Positions 17,187 to 27,800 of a DNA stretch of 55,920 nt are shown here, in pieces. The notes under the pieces are model-generated. The model saw only the letters and a list, made by a program, of their open reading frames with translations, was not told the origin of the DNA and ran no database searches. Origin of the DNA: Pirellulaceae bacterium. GTDB taxonomy: Bacteria > Planctomycetota > Planctomycetia > Pirellulales > Pirellulaceae. The DNA lies in the NCBI GenBank assembly GCA_025459265.1, contig JALOQX010000003.1:1-55920 (forward strand). Reading direction: 5' to 3'. The position numbers were made by a program, and so were the translations under genes. The stretch's first letter is position 1, and each line of letters starts with the position of its first letter.

Positions 17187-18563
17187 TCACACCTGCTCGG
17201 GGATAATGTACGGCGGCCGGTAGTCGCGTTTGAGATAGCGGTCCGCTTCGGGATCATTGACAAAGCGTTCGGTCTGCGGATCGAAATGGACGCTGCGCCC
17301 CAGGCGGGCTGAGATCTTCGCCAGGTGGCAGACGGTCGCCGACCTGTGCCCCTCTTCAATGTCGGCCGTCAGGTCTTCATGGCGTCCACTGCGAATGGCC
17401 GCGATCCAGTTGCGGAAATGCGGCACGCTCTCGTTGGACCAGTCGAAATCGGCCGTCGCGCTCTGGAACGGACCGGGCTCGTTCTTCGGGCCCAGGAACG
17501 TGTAGTAGCTGACATAATCGGGCATGATCATGTAGCCTTCGCTGCCGAAGAAGATCTCGCCCACACACTGATTCTCGGCCATGAAGGGATACTTGTCGCG
17601 CATCTGCGCTTCGCTGTTGGTGTACCAGTGGCGATTTTCGACCGTCACCAACGCGTTGTTGTCCGCCCAGCGGCAGAGGAAGGCCAGGGTATTGGGCGTA
17701 TCCGCGTCGTCGGTGTCCCCCGGCACGTAGCGATCGCCCAGGCACATGACGGTGACGGGGTGTGCGGACAGCCCCAATCCCCACCGCACCTTGTCCACGT
17801 CGTGCACCAGTTGGTTGGCCACGTCGCCGCTGGCGAAATTGTCGATCCAGTACCACCGGCGGTGATGGAACTCGCTGTACTCGACCATCTGCGCAGGGCC
17901 GACCCAGCCGTCCCAGTCGAGTCCCGGCGGGACGGGTTGCGGTTTGTGTTTGCCCAGGTTGCCGCGCAATTTGTAAGCGATCGCGCGGGCCATGTACAGT
18001 TTCCCGATGATGCCCTCCCGCAGCTTCTGGATCCCGTCGCGAATGTTGGGGCTCGACCGATTCTGCGTCCCGACCTGTACCAGGCACTTGTATTTCCGCG
18101 CGGCTTCCACCATCTTCCGCCCCTCCCAGATGCACCACGTGGGCGGCTTCTCCACGTACACGTGTTTGCCGGCCTGGCAGGCCCAGATCGTCTGCAGCGC
18201 GTGCCAGTGGTCCTGGGTGCTGAAACTGATCGCGTCAATCGACCGGTCGTCGAACAACTTGCGCTGGTCGGTGTAGGTCTTGAGCTTCAGTCCGGCCAGC
18301 GCGGGATACGTGTCGCCCGCCTTGTCCAGCCGCGCCTGATCGCAGTCGCAGATGGCGGCGATCTCCACGTTGTCCGCCTGTGCGAGTGCCGCGAGACTGC
18401 CGACGTGCGATTGCATTCTCCCGCCGAGTCCGACCAAGCCGACGCGAATCCGCTCATTAGCGCCGCGCTGGGCACGCAGCACCAGGGGAAATCCCAACGT
18501 GGCCGCGGCACCCGCTGCGACCGCCGAGGCCTGCACGAACGTACGTCGATTTGTCTTGCTCAT
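17187..18563 (-). CDS. Tat-exported Gfo/Idh/MocA family oxidoreductase
   Basis: 458 residues. A twin-arginine signal (NRRTFVQASA, Arg6-Arg7) precedes a Rossmann NAD(P)-binding domain with VGLVGLGGRM (41-50), the family EKP motif at 138-140, and a C-terminal alpha/beta domain. Relatives are NAD(P)-dependent sugar, inositol or amino-sugar dehydrogenases; Tat-exported versions are abundant in planctomycetes, where the cofactor is acquired before export. GGAG lies 9 nt before the ATG. It has no operon partner on its strand other than the glycosyltransferase gene 208 bp upstream. Confidence 0.9.
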   Translation of the reverse strand: MSKTNRRTFVQASAVAAGAAATLGFPLVLRAQRGANERIRVGLVGLGGRMQSHVGSLAALAQADNVEIAAICDCDQARLDKAGDTYPALAGLKLKTYTDQRKLFDDRSIDAISFSTQDHWHALQTIWACQAGKHVYVEKPPTWCIWEGRKMVEAARKYKCLVQVGTQNRSSPNIRDGIQKLREGIIGKLYMARAIAYKLRGNLGKHKPQPVPPGLDWDGWVGPAQMVEYSEFHHRRWYWIDNFASGDVANQLVHDVDKVRWGLGLSAHPVTVMCLGDRYVPGDTDDADTPNTLAFLCRWADNNALVTVENRHWYTNSEAQMRDKYPFMAENQCVGEIFFGSEGYMIMPDYVSYYTFLGPKNEPGPFQSATADFDWSNESVPHFRNWIAAIRSGRHEDLTADIEEGHRSATVCHLAKISARLGRSVHFDPQTERFVNDPEADRYLKRDYRPPYIIPEQV

Positions 18564-18771
18564 GGGGCTGTTCTCCAGCTGCGTTACAGGAACGATCAGT
18601 CGGTGGTCCTGGCGTCATGTGCCTGCGAACGTCTTCCCGGTCCTCCTCTGGAGGCGGTCGCCGCCCGCCTGATGATGTTCGCTGCGCCCAGTGTACCGCG
18701 TCGATACGCCAGGGAACATCATGCCTCGGAGTGCCGCACGTGTGGGGCGTGCGGCATGCTGGGCGCAGCGA

Positions 18772-20607
18772 TCAGCGGGCGGCCAGCAGCAGGAGCGTGT
18801 CGTTGCGCAGGAAATAGGGCGTGCGGGTCACCACGACAATTCCCTCCGGCAGGCCTCCGAGGGATTGCACGTACCGCTGGCTGGTAATGGCAAACCGCTG
18901 CGGCCGCTGGCGCAGGTACTGCCAGGCGTCCTGCGCCGGCTTCTGCAGGGGAGGCGGCTCGAACGCACCGTCTCGGACCGGCGTTGCCGCCGCAGTGAGG
19001 GGCTGCGCCGCGTCTGCCGGGGTGACGGCGTCCGGTTGCGGCACGTAGAGCCGATCCAGAGGATGCCCCAGATAGAAAACCCAACTCGGCTCGCTGACTC
19101 CCAGCGTGCCGATCTCCGCTGCCGGTTCCTGTTCCTGAAGGTAAGCCACGAACGTGTCGAACGTCTGCTGCCGGTCGACGCAAGCGGCGCCGATCGCGAA
19201 CGAGGTGCCGCACAACACGCAGGCACCGACGGCAAACGTCACCGCGGCCTGGCGCGGCAAGTTGCGATGTAAGTACCACAATCCGCCAACTGACGTCAGC
19301 AACGGAATGGCTGCGATGCCCGTCAGGCCCATGGCCCCGGGCAGGTAGCGCGGAATGACCAGCGGCAGGGCGACCAGCATGGCGACGCCAACGAGGCCCA
19401 GGCAGACCAGGGCGGCCAGCTGCCAGGCGTACGCGACGCGTGTCGTCCGGGTGCACCAGGCATGGATGAAGACGCCCACCAACAGTGCCACGGCGGGGTA
19501 GCAGGGCGTGATGTAACTCGGCAATTTCGTCCGGGCCAGCGAAAACAGTCCGAGGTACACGGCGATCCAGCAGAGGGACAGCACCAAGCCGGCCCGGGCG
19601 GGACTGCGACGACGCAGGTGTCCCACGACTTCCCATGCCACGGGCACCGCAAACACCGACCAGGGAAAGAAGCCGACCAGGAGCGCTACGGGATAGTAGA
19701 ACAGCGATCCGCCGTGACCTTCCAACGACCGGGCCGCGCGGCCGACATTGTGATCCCACAGAAACCCGCGCACCCAGGCTCCGTCGGTGCGTTCGGCGAC
19801 GGCCGCATACCAGGGGAGCGCCACCACCAGCACCACGGCCGCTGCCGTCAGCGGCCGCAGGCTCCAGCCGGTACGCAGGACGTGCCGGGGCGCGAAGCAG
19901 TGCAGCCAGGAAGTCACGCGGGTGCGCCAGGGCGGCATGTGTGGTTCGAGGTGCCCGTCGGATGGTGCGGGCTGTCGCCCGATCAACAGGAACAGCCCCA
20001 GCACCATGCACGGCAAGAGCACGCCGATCGGGCCTTTGGCCAACACCGCCAGGCCCATGCAGGCATAGGCCAGCGCCGCCCAACCCCAAGGCGGCGGAGC
20101 GTAATCGAACTCGAGGCGCGCGGCGGCGGCACCTGCGCCCTGGACGGGATACAACCCTGCCGCAAACGCCCCGATGGCGGCGGTGCTCCAGAAAATCAGC
20201 AGTGCGTCCGGCGTCGCCGCGCGGGCCGCGACGTTGAACATCAGCGTCGTCAGCAGAATCACGGCGGCCCAGAGTCCAGTCGCGGGCGATACGAGCCGGC
20301 GTCCCAAGTCGTACGTGACCAGTGCCGTGCCCAACGCCGCGATGGCCGACCAGAAGCGCGCAGCAAACTCGGTTTCGCCGAACCCGGCGTACGCGGTCAT
20401 CATGAACCAGTACAGCAGAATCGGCTTGTGCGTGCGCAGTTCGCCGTCAAAGACGGGCGTGATCCAGTCACCGCGGGCGAGCATCTCGCGCGTGCAGCCG
20501 GCGTTTCGCGGCTCGTCGCGGTCCCACAACCGCGGCCCTCCGAGATTGGTCAGGACCACGGCGGCCCCAACGGCAACGATCAGGAAGGCGTCTCTGAGGG
20601 CGGCCAT
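18772..20607 (-). CDS. ArnT/PMT-like integral membrane glycosyltransferase
   Basis: 611 residues from the ATG at 20607 (an in-frame TTG at 20628 is possible; neither has a clear Shine-Dalgarno). The first extracytoplasmic loop contains the WDRDE motif (Asp29, Asp31-Glu32), the catalytic acidic site of GT83/GT39 enzymes, followed by about ten membrane segments and a soluble C-terminal domain (about 460-611). ArnT-type enzymes move a sugar from a polyprenyl-phosphate carrier to lipid A or protein at the outer face of the inner membrane. A PAP2 phosphatase gene lies divergently upstream, which fits polyprenyl-phosphate recycling. The acceptor is unknown. Confidence 0.85.
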   Translation of the reverse strand: MAALRDAFLIVAVGAAVVLTNLGGPRLWDRDEPRNAGCTREMLARGDWITPVFDGELRTHKPILLYWFMMTAYAGFGETEFAARFWSAIAALGTALVTYDLGRRLVSPATGLWAAVILLTTLMFNVAARAATPDALLIFWSTAAIGAFAAGLYPVQGAGAAAARLEFDYAPPPWGWAALAYACMGLAVLAKGPIGVLLPCMVLGLFLLIGRQPAPSDGHLEPHMPPWRTRVTSWLHCFAPRHVLRTGWSLRPLTAAAVVLVVALPWYAAVAERTDGAWVRGFLWDHNVGRAARSLEGHGGSLFYYPVALLVGFFPWSVFAVPVAWEVVGHLRRRSPARAGLVLSLCWIAVYLGLFSLARTKLPSYITPCYPAVALLVGVFIHAWCTRTTRVAYAWQLAALVCLGLVGVAMLVALPLVIPRYLPGAMGLTGIAAIPLLTSVGGLWYLHRNLPRQAAVTFAVGACVLCGTSFAIGAACVDRQQTFDTFVAYLQEQEPAAEIGTLGVSEPSWVFYLGHPLDRLYVPQPDAVTPADAAQPLTAAATPVRDGAFEPPPLQKPAQDAWQYLRQRPQRFAITSQRYVQSLGGLPEGIVVVTRTPYFLRNDTLLLLAAR

Positions 20608-20857
20608 GTTCACATCTGCCGGGAACAAGTCGTTTCAGACGCGGCGCCGGCAGGCCGCGGCACGGGTGTCAGGTGCGGGTCGGGAGGCGCACGGGCGGGG
20701 ACTGGTCTGGCGGCGCAGTTGCGCCCTGCGTCGCCCCCGCGCGGGGCAGTGTACGGAAGATACCGCCCACGCCACAAGCTCAGTTCAAGGCGGATCGGCT
20801 CGTGAGGGTGGCGGGCTCGGGCCGAATCTGTCTTTCCCCAAACGCCGAAGGTTGATA
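20608..20857. other. Divergent intergenic region (glycosyltransferase / PAP2)
   Basis: This is the main part of the 302-bp gap between the divergent glycosyltransferase and PAP2 starts and should contain promoters for both. I see no strong -10/-35 pair. The notable element is the hairpin directly before the PAP2 start, listed separately. Confidence 0.4.
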
Positions 20858-20898
20858 CCCTCCCGCGACACGAGACGACTGACTGTCGCGAGGGAGGG
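20858..20898 (+). promoter_or_regulatory. Hairpin covering the PAP2 Shine-Dalgarno
   Basis: CCCTCCCGCGACA (20858-20870) can pair with TGTCGCG (20884-20890) plus GGAGGG (20893-20898), leaving a 2-nt bulge (AG) and a 13-nt loop. GGAGGG is the only good Shine-Dalgarno before the ATG at 20910 (11 nt away). The stem would hide it, so translation may depend on melting, a ligand or a protein. Confidence 0.5.
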
Positions 20899-20909
20899 AC
20901 TGCACGCGC

Positions 20910-21644
20910 ATGGCTGGTCCGCCGTTACACCCCTATCGTTGGGCGACGTTGTTCGCCGTCGCCGCCGTAGCCGCGCTGGCCGTGGACCTGCCGCTGGCGC
21001 GCAGCGCGCTCAGCCAGAGCATCGCCGGCGACGTGCGCCGTGTGCTGGATATTTCCGAGGTTTTTGCGCACGGCTGCGGCGTCCTGTTGATCCTCGTCAC
21101 CGCGGCGGTCCTGGACCCGGCCGGTCGTCCGCAGCTGGCGCGAGTCAGCGCCTGTGCCTTTGGTGCCGGCGGGTTGGTGCAGGTCATCAAGCACGTCGTG
21201 CCGCGGGTGCGCCCGTACGCGTTTCAGTCGCCCGGGGATGTCTTCAGCACGTTCGGGTTCGGCTGGGACGCGAGCGCCGCGCAGACCGCGGCGGCGGCCG
21301 GGAGCCCCGCGGTTCAGTCGTTTCCGTCCGGTCACACGGCGACCGCCGTGGGGCTCGCGTTCGGTCTGGCCTGGCTGTACCCGCGCGGCCGCTGGTTGTT
21401 CGCCTTGTTTGCGGCACTGGCTGCGGCCCAACGCGTGCAATCGTCAGCCCATTTCCTGAGCGATACACTGGCTGCCGCGGCCATTGCCGGTCTGGTGGCC
21501 GGCATCTGCCTGAGCGAGCGGGGGATCGGCGCGTGGTTCACACGTTTCGAACAATCCCGCGCGCGTCGCGGGCCCGCGAGCCAAACGGATCCCGGTGTCG
21601 CTGCTCCACCGGTGTCGAGTTCGCCACGCCGCTACGTGGCATGA
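20910..21644 (+). CDS. PAP2-family membrane phosphatase
   Basis: 244 residues with about five or six hydrophobic segments. All three PAP2 signature motifs are present: KxxxxxxRP (Lys94, Arg101-Pro102), PSGH (139-142) and the Rx5HxxxD motif (Arg175, His181, Asp185). The enzyme should remove phosphate from a lipid or polyprenyl pyrophosphate at the outer membrane face; recycling of undecaprenyl pyrophosphate or phosphatidylglycerol-phosphate are the usual roles. Its divergent neighbour is a polyprenyl-phosphate-sugar glycosyltransferase. The 3' end overlaps the convergent ABC/CPBP gene by 13 bp. Confidence 0.9.
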   Translation: MAGPPLHPYRWATLFAVAAVAALAVDLPLARSALSQSIAGDVRRVLDISEVFAHGCGVLLILVTAAVLDPAGRPQLARVSACAFGAGGLVQVIKHVVPRVRPYAFQSPGDVFSTFGFGWDASAAQTAAAAGSPAVQSFPSGHTATAVGLAFGLAWLYPRGRWLFALFAALAAAQRVQSSAHFLSDTLAAAAIAGLVAGICLSERGIGAWFTRFEQSRARRGPASQTDPGVAAPPVSSSPRRYVA

Positions 21645-23824
21645 CCGGGATCGGTTCCCGCGCGTTCGGTGGCCACGGGTCGGCGTGTGGCGACCAATAC
21701 CAGCAGCATGCCGCCGGCAACGAGAGCCCCGGCCACCAGAAACCAGGCCGCGGGCAAATGCGTCCGGTCCGCCAGATTCCAGCCGCGGGCGATGATCGCG
21801 TCGCGGTATTGAACCAGCAAGAGCAGCAGGCCGTTGTGCAGCACGTGCAGGACAATCCCCGGCAGGACGCTGCCTGAGCGGTAGCACACCCAGCCGAGAA
21901 ACAAGCCCAACAGCAGACTGGGCAGGAATCGCTCCGGCGTTAAGGTGGCTGGGTTGAGCACGTGAAAGAGCGCAAAGAGCAGGCTGGAGGCGGCAATCAC
22001 GCCGGTGCCTTCGAACCGCTCACGCAGTCCCTGAAACAGGAAGCCGCGAAAGAACAGCTCTTCGCAGACGGGTTGCACCAGGGCGAGCGCCAGGAGCACC
22101 ACCACGGGCGACACGTCCCCCACGTCGCGAATTAACCGTTCGATTTCCGCGAACCGGTCCCGATCGAGCGTCGCCAGACCCAGCATCTTGCCCACGAGAA
22201 ACAGTTCATAGGCGAATGGCCAGAGGGCGATGCCCAGGCAGGCCGCGCCGGGAATCGCCCGCCACGTCGCTGCCCGCCACCGAAATCCATCCCGCCACCC
22301 GACTCGTTGGGCCAGGGCGAACAGCGCCGGACACGCCACGAACACGACGACGCTCACCGCCGCCTGCAGCAACAGCTGCTGGCCGCGCTGCCGCGCCAGC
22401 AGCGGTGCCAGATTGCCCAGCACGAAGAAGCAGGGGAACATCACCGCCAGGCAAGCAATGGTGGCGTTGACCGTGGGCCGCGGGCGAGCGACCGCCGGAC
22501 GCCGGAACAGATCCGACCAGCTCCCGCGACTCGCATAGAGCACCGCGTCGGCACCGAAGACGCGCGCCGCCAGCACGATCGCCCCCACCGCGTACAGAGC
22601 GGTGGAAGCGACGGCCAGCATGGCCATGCCCGGCGCCGCCGCCTTCTCGAGCAGATCGCGCGACAGGAGCACGATGTTCAACAGCGGGGTCACCGCCAGC
22701 AGGCCGCTCAGCTGCAGTCCCGGCATCAGGCTGAGTAATCCCGGCGAGATGGCCAGCAGCATGAGCGGGATCAGGTAGGCTTGCGCCTCCTTGAAACTGC
22801 GGGCGAAACTGGTCAGCGCGAGCAAGATGGCGGAGAAAAAGGCCGCGAAGAGCACCATCAAGGCGAAGATCTGCAGCATCAGAGACAGCGACAGTCCGTC
22901 GGGAAACAGCTGGCTCCGCAAGCTCGAACTCAGAATGGTCACCGTCATGGCGACCAGGTTCACCAGGGCGGTCAGCACCGCCACGGTCAGCACGGCGATG
23001 TACTTGGCCAGCAGCAGCGTCAGCCGCGAGATCGGCGCCGCGATGAGCGTTTCCAGCGTGCCACGCTCCCGCTCACCCGCCGTCAGGTCGATCGCGGGGT
23101 ACACGGCGCCGGTGATGGTCATCAGGATCAACACCAACGGGACGAGCGTCGCCAGCGAAAACGGCGCGGCCCCCGCCGACTCCACCACGCGGTAGTCCAG
23201 CCGCGCGGGGACCTCCGCAGGAAGTCCTGCCCGGGCCAGCCGAGACTGCAGCGTGGCCTGGTTGACCGCCCGCAAACGATCCTCAACCAGCCGCAGCGCC
23301 CGGCGGCTCAAGGCCGAGTTGGCTCGGTAGATCAGCTCGCACTCCGCACCGGGCAGCTGCCTCGCCTCGCTTTCGTCACGACGCTGCACCACACGCACCC
23401 CCAGATGCACCGCCTCCTCGGCGACCTGCGCTTCCAACGCCCCGTCCGGGACAACGCCGACCATCAGCGATTCATAGGGCGACAGCGCGTGCTCTACCGC
23501 CAGCGGCTGGCCATCCGCGCTATCCTGCCGCGTCGTCTGCGCTTGCAGCAGCTGGCCGCCATAACCCATCATCCGGGTCAGGTACTCTTCCCCCGCCGGA
23601 GACGACACCCCGATCGTGTAGACGATCCGCGTCGATGCTCCCGCGCCGTGCAGCACCGACTTGTTGAAGGAGAGGCTGATCAGCGGGTAAACCAGCAGGG
23701 GCATGAGCACGAGCGTGATGACGGTGCGGCGATCGCGGAGCGTCTCCCGCAGCTCCTTCCGCGTGAGTCGCAGGATGCGACGCGCGTCGGCCAACCAACC
23801 CTGCTCGCCCCACGGCACTCTCAT
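21632..23824 (-). CDS. ABC transporter permease fused to a CPBP-family intramembrane protease
   Basis: 730 residues. The N-terminal ~430 residues look like an ABC-2/NatB permease: one membrane helix near residue 40, a large extracytoplasmic domain, then about five helices around the [10 protein letters not shown] segment. The C-terminal ~230 residues are a CPBP (Abi) glutamic intramembrane protease with the paired glutamates Glu588-Glu589 in EELFFRG and a second motif [11 protein letters not shown]. Its start overlaps the stop of the ATP-binding subunit by ATGA, so the two are translationally coupled. NatAB-like exporters expel sodium or other solutes; the protease half suggests a processed or sensed peptide, but no substrate is known. 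Confidence 0.88.
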   Translation of the reverse strand: MRVPWGEQGWLADARRILRLTRKELRETLRDRRTVITLVLMPLLVYPLISLSFNKSVLHGAGASTRIVYTIGVSSPAGEEYLTRMMGYGGQLLQAQTTRQDSADGQPLAVEHALSPYESLMVGVVPDGALEAQVAEEAVHLGVRVVQRRDESEARQLPGAECELIYRANSALSRRALRLVEDRLRAVNQATLQSRLARAGLPAEVPARLDYRVVESAGAAPFSLATLVPLVLILMTITGAVYPAIDLTAGERERGTLETLIAAPISRLTLLLAKYIAVLTVAVLTALVNLVAMTVTILSSSLRSQLFPDGLSLSLMLQIFALMVLFAAFFSAILLALTSFARSFKEAQAYLIPLMLLAISPGLLSLMPGLQLSGLLAVTPLLNIVLLSRDLLEKAAAPGMAMLAVASTALYAVGAIVLAARVFGADAVLYASRGSWSDLFRRPAVARPRPTVNATIACLAVMFPCFFVLGNLAPLLARQRGQQLLLQAAVSVVVFVACPALFALAQRVGWRDGFRWRAATWRAIPGAACLGIALWPFAYELFLVGKMLGLATLDRDRFAEIERLIRDVGDVSPVVVLLALALVQPVCEELFFRGFLFQGLRERFEGTGVIAASSLLFALFHVLNPATLTPERFLPSLLLGLFLGWVCYRSGSVLPGIVLHVLHNGLLLLLVQYRDAIIARGWNLADRTHLPAAWFLVAGALVAGGMLLVLVATRRPVATERAGTDPGHAT

Positions 23825-24576
23825 TTGACCGCGGCCCGGCCGTCCGGGTCCTCTTCCACAAACTGCAGAAACATCTCCGTCAGCGACGCACGCCCGGTCC
23901 GCTGCTGCAACTCCCCGAGCGTCCCTTCATGCCACAACCGCCCGCGATGCAGCAACCCGAACCGATCGCAGAGCCGCTGGGCTTCGTCGAGCCGGTGGGT
24001 GCAGACGATCACGGCCTTGCCCAGCTCACGCAGGTCCCGCACGTAGTCAAAGATCACCTTGCTGCCGATCACGTCCAGTCCGCGCGTCGGCTCGTCCAAC
24101 AGCATAATGTCCGGATCGTGAATCAGCGCCCGCGCCAGGTTTACACGCTGTTTCTGCCCGGTGCTGAGCGTGGCGCACCGCTGGTCCAGATAGCCGCTGA
24201 TGCCCAGTTTCCGACTGATGTGCTCCACGGCTCCCTTCGCCGTCTCCGGCGGTACCTTGTAGAGATCGGCGAAATAGAAAAGCGTCTCGCGGGGGGTGAG
24301 CCAGGGGTAGACACCCGCGCTGGCCGACAACAGCCCCAGCCGCGCCTTGACCGCCTCCGGGACTTCCGTTGACCGATACCCCCCCACTTCGGCGTAGCCT
24401 GACGTCGGTTTGAGGACACCGAGGACCATCCACAACGTCGTGGTCTTACCCGCCCCATTGGGGCCCATCAGCCCGTACACCTCACCCGCGCGGACGCGAA
24501 ACGAGAGACGGTCGACCGCCACGATCCGTTTTGGTCCGACGAAGAAGTGCTTGGTGAGATCCACCACCGTGATCAT
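23821..24576 (-). CDS. ABC transporter ATP-binding protein (NatA-like)
   Basis: 251 residues from the ATG at 24576. Walker A GPNGAGKT (38-45), signature LSTGQ (137-141) and Walker B IMLLDEP (157-163) are intact, followed by the D-loop and switch histidine (CTHRLDE). It is the energy-supplying subunit for the permease/CPBP protein, with a 4-bp ATGA overlap. A GTG at 24642 would add 22 residues lacking family resemblance, so the shorter start is preferred although its Shine-Dalgarno is weak. Confidence 0.9.
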   Translation of the reverse strand: MITVVDLTKHFFVGPKRIVAVDRLSFRVRAGEVYGLMGPNGAGKTTTLWMVLGVLKPTSGYAEVGGYRSTEVPEAVKARLGLLSASAGVYPWLTPRETLFYFADLYKVPPETAKGAVEHISRKLGISGYLDQRCATLSTGQKQRVNLARALIHDPDIMLLDEPTRGLDVIGSKVIFDYVRDLRELGKAVIVCTHRLDEAQRLCDRFGLLHRGRLWHEGTLGELQQRTGRASLTEMFLQFVEEDPDGRAAVK

Positions 24577-24896
24577 AGCCGGCTCGAGTTTCCGCGCGGA
24601 AAGTAGTCGGCATCGCAGCGTGTCCGACGTGTGGCGCTGCACCTTTATACCACGATCGCCCGGAACGGCGACTGGGAGTGTGCCGTGCGGGCGGCATAAT
24701 CAGTACAATAGCACGGCCGACGGGTACCCGGATTCCGGTTTGGGGGCAGCGAAACGTTGGGGTAGGCGGGCGGTTGAATAATAATGAATCACGTGCAGAC
24801 CTGGGGCGCGGATACTGCGCATCGGGTTGGGCTCGGCATGTGGCGCGGATTTCGGCCCGGATGACGAGGCGGGGTCCATCGAGAGGAGAGATCGCC
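24577..24896. promoter_or_regulatory. Divergent promoter region (ABC pair / secretin-N protein)
   Basis: 320 bp between divergent starts. On the minus strand TGGTATAAA (TATAAA at 24644-24649) resembles an extended -10 box for the ABC pair; no convincing -35 precedes it. On the plus strand TACAAT (24704-24709) could be a -10 for the downstream gene, also without a good -35. No coding potential is seen. Confidence 0.35.
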
Positions 24897-27800
24897 GTGG
24901 AACGTGTATCCTGTTGGTCAGCGGTGCGGCGTACGGGCGTGCCGGTCCTCGGACTCTGTCTGGGGCTGGTCATGACGGTCGCTGGCCCGAGTCGGGGGGC
25001 GGATCCTGCCTTCGTGGGAAGCCTGGCGCTGGCCGTGGACGACGACGGTCCCCGCGTGCTGGGTCTGTCCGAAGAGACGCTGGCGCAGCTGCGCCAGGTG
25101 GTCAGCGACCGCGAGAACGCGGCGATCGAATTGGCGCTGACGGTCAAAGAGCTGCCGCCCGAGCTGCGGGCGGAGCGGCTCGCCGCGTTCGTCGCGGAGT
25201 CCGAGAAGCAGGGGCTGGCGCTCCTGACGCAGGAGCAGCGGAGCAAGCTGAACCAGTTGCGCCTCCGCAAGACCGGCTTGGCCTCCCTGGCCGAACCGGA
25301 GATGGCGCAGCTCCTGGCCTTGGACGCTGCACAGCAACAAGCGATCGGCCGCCTGATGGAACAGCGGCTGCAGGCCATATCCGGCGTGGCGGACAGTCAG
25401 CGGCGCGTCGCGCAGGACCGTTTCGAGCGGCAGCTGCGATCGGTCCTCACGCCGGCGCAGCGGGCGACATGGGAGCAGATGGCCGGGTTGGGCGCAGGCC
25501 CGGCTGTGGCGGAGCGTGAGCCGCAGGAGGGGACGGGCGCGCCGGCCGAGACGACGGCCACTGTCCCGGGCGTCGTGCCCCCGACGCCGGACGCGGCACA
25601 GCCAGCCGTGGACGCCGCTCCGACGGCCGAGATGGTGGCGGCGCCGGACGCCGCACCCGGGCAGGAGGAGCCTTCGAGTCCGCCGGCGTCCGTTCCGGGC
25701 GAGGTCCCGGCAGCGGCGCCCGCCGCGGACACAACGACCGCCGAATCACCCGCGAGTGACGCCGAGGCGGCAGCGCCGGCGCCGGAGGCGGCGGCCGGTG
25801 CGGCGCCCACACCCGAGCAGTTGGCCGGCATGACGCCATCCCCGGATGTCCGACTCCGATTCAACTTCCGGTTCCAGCCCTGGGAAGACGTCCTGGACTG
25901 GCTCGCGGAACAAGCGGACCTCTCCCTGCAGACGACGCTCGTGCCGCCCGGCACATTCAATTACTCCGATTCGCGCGACTACACGCCGACGGAAGCCATC
26001 GACTTGATCAACGGTGTGCTCCTCACGCAAGGCTATACGCTCGTCCGCCGGGGCCGCCTGCTGATGGTGCTCAATCTGGAGGACGACGTGCCGGACGTGC
26101 TGGTCGAGTTCGTGCCGGTGGAACAACTGGACCAGCGCGGTGAATTCGAGCTGATCAAGACCGTGTTCCATGTGGTGAAAATGGAGCCGGCCGATGCTGG
26201 TCAGGAGATCCAGCAGATGCTGGGACCCGGGCGGGCGATGGTCGTCATGCCCAAAGCGCGACAAATTCTCGTGACCGAGACGGCGGGCAAGCTGCGCGCG
26301 ATCCGCGACGTGATCGAGCGTGCGGAGAATCCCGCGGCGCAGGCCGACAAGGGAGTCGTGGAGCTGAAGCTCCAGCACGTCGCTCCGGAAGAAGTGCTCC
26401 TCATCGCGCGACCGCTGCTGGGACTTGAGGAGGGCACCAACGTCGGTGAGGAGATCAACATCGCCGTCGATACGATGGGGACCCGCATCTTCGCAACCGG
26501 TTCGCGCACCAAGATCCAGGTGCTTGAAGATCTGGTCAAGCGCATCGATCTCGCACGGGAATTGGCCCCGGCCGCGGTGGCCATGGAGCAGCCTCAATTG
26601 CTCACCCATCCGATACAAGCCGCCGATCCGCAGGAGGCGCTGGCCGTCATGCAGACGCTCTTGGCCGGCCTGCCCGACGTGCGGATGTCGCTCGATGCCA
26701 AGACCAACAAGATCATCGCCTTGGCCAAACCGTCGGAGCATCGCACCATCCAGGAGACCATCCGGCAGCTGGAAGGGGACGCGCCGCGAGTTGAGGTGAT
26801 TCAGCTGCGGCGGATTGATCCGCAGCTGGCCGTGCTGACCATCAACAACTTCTTCGGCAGCAAGACCACCGACGGCGAAGGGGTCAAGGTCGATGCCGAC
26901 CCGACGTCGCTGCGGCTGTACGTGCGGGCGACGGGGCGCGAGATCGAGCAGATTCGCGGCCTGATCGAGAAGCTGGAGGGTCCGGCCGACGGCTCCGGGT
27001 CCGGCGGGACGCTGCGGTTCATTCCGCTCTCCGGTGAGGCCGCCGTGTCCGCGGTCGAGATGGCCCAGCGTCTGTGGCGCGGACCCAATCAGATCCGCAT
27101 GACGGCCCCGACGGACAGCGGACCGGGCATCTTTGACATGCGGGAGATTTCCCCGGACGGGCCGGCTGAGCCCCCAGGCGCGGAACCGGCTCCGCCCCCG
27201 GATCGGCCGGCGCGCCGGACTCGCCGGACGGCCACGCCCGCGGCACCGTCCAATGCCGCCGCAGCCCCGGCCGCTGCGCCCACGGCCGCACCCGGCAGCC
27301 GCGACGACAAGGTCGCGTGCGATGAAATCGCCCCGCCCCCGGGCGAAACCGGCCTCGGCACAATCCACTTCGCGCACTGGCAGACGGCGGAGAGCGAGCC
27401 CGAGGATGCTGCGCCGCAGGCTGCACCCTCTTCGGACACGCCCGCCGAAACACCCTCGCCCGATCCGCCACAGGCGGATGCGCCGGGGACCCAGACGCCC
27501 ATCCCGCCGGCCGAGACGGCGGATGCGCCGGGCAAGGGGAGTGAGATCCGCATTGAGTTCACCCCCAGCGGTGTGCTGATCTCGTCCGAGGACACGGCAG
27601 CGCTCGATCAGTTCGAGGACATCCTCCGCACGGTTGCCGGTCCGCAGGCGGTGACTCCGGGCAAGAACTTCACCGTGTACTTTCTCAAGCACTGCCGCGC
27701 TGAGGTCGCCCGCCAGCTGATCTCCGATATTCTCGGCGGTTCGACCAGCGAGGGAGGGGGTGGATCGCTGGTCGGCGACGTTGCCGCGAACCTCGTGGGC

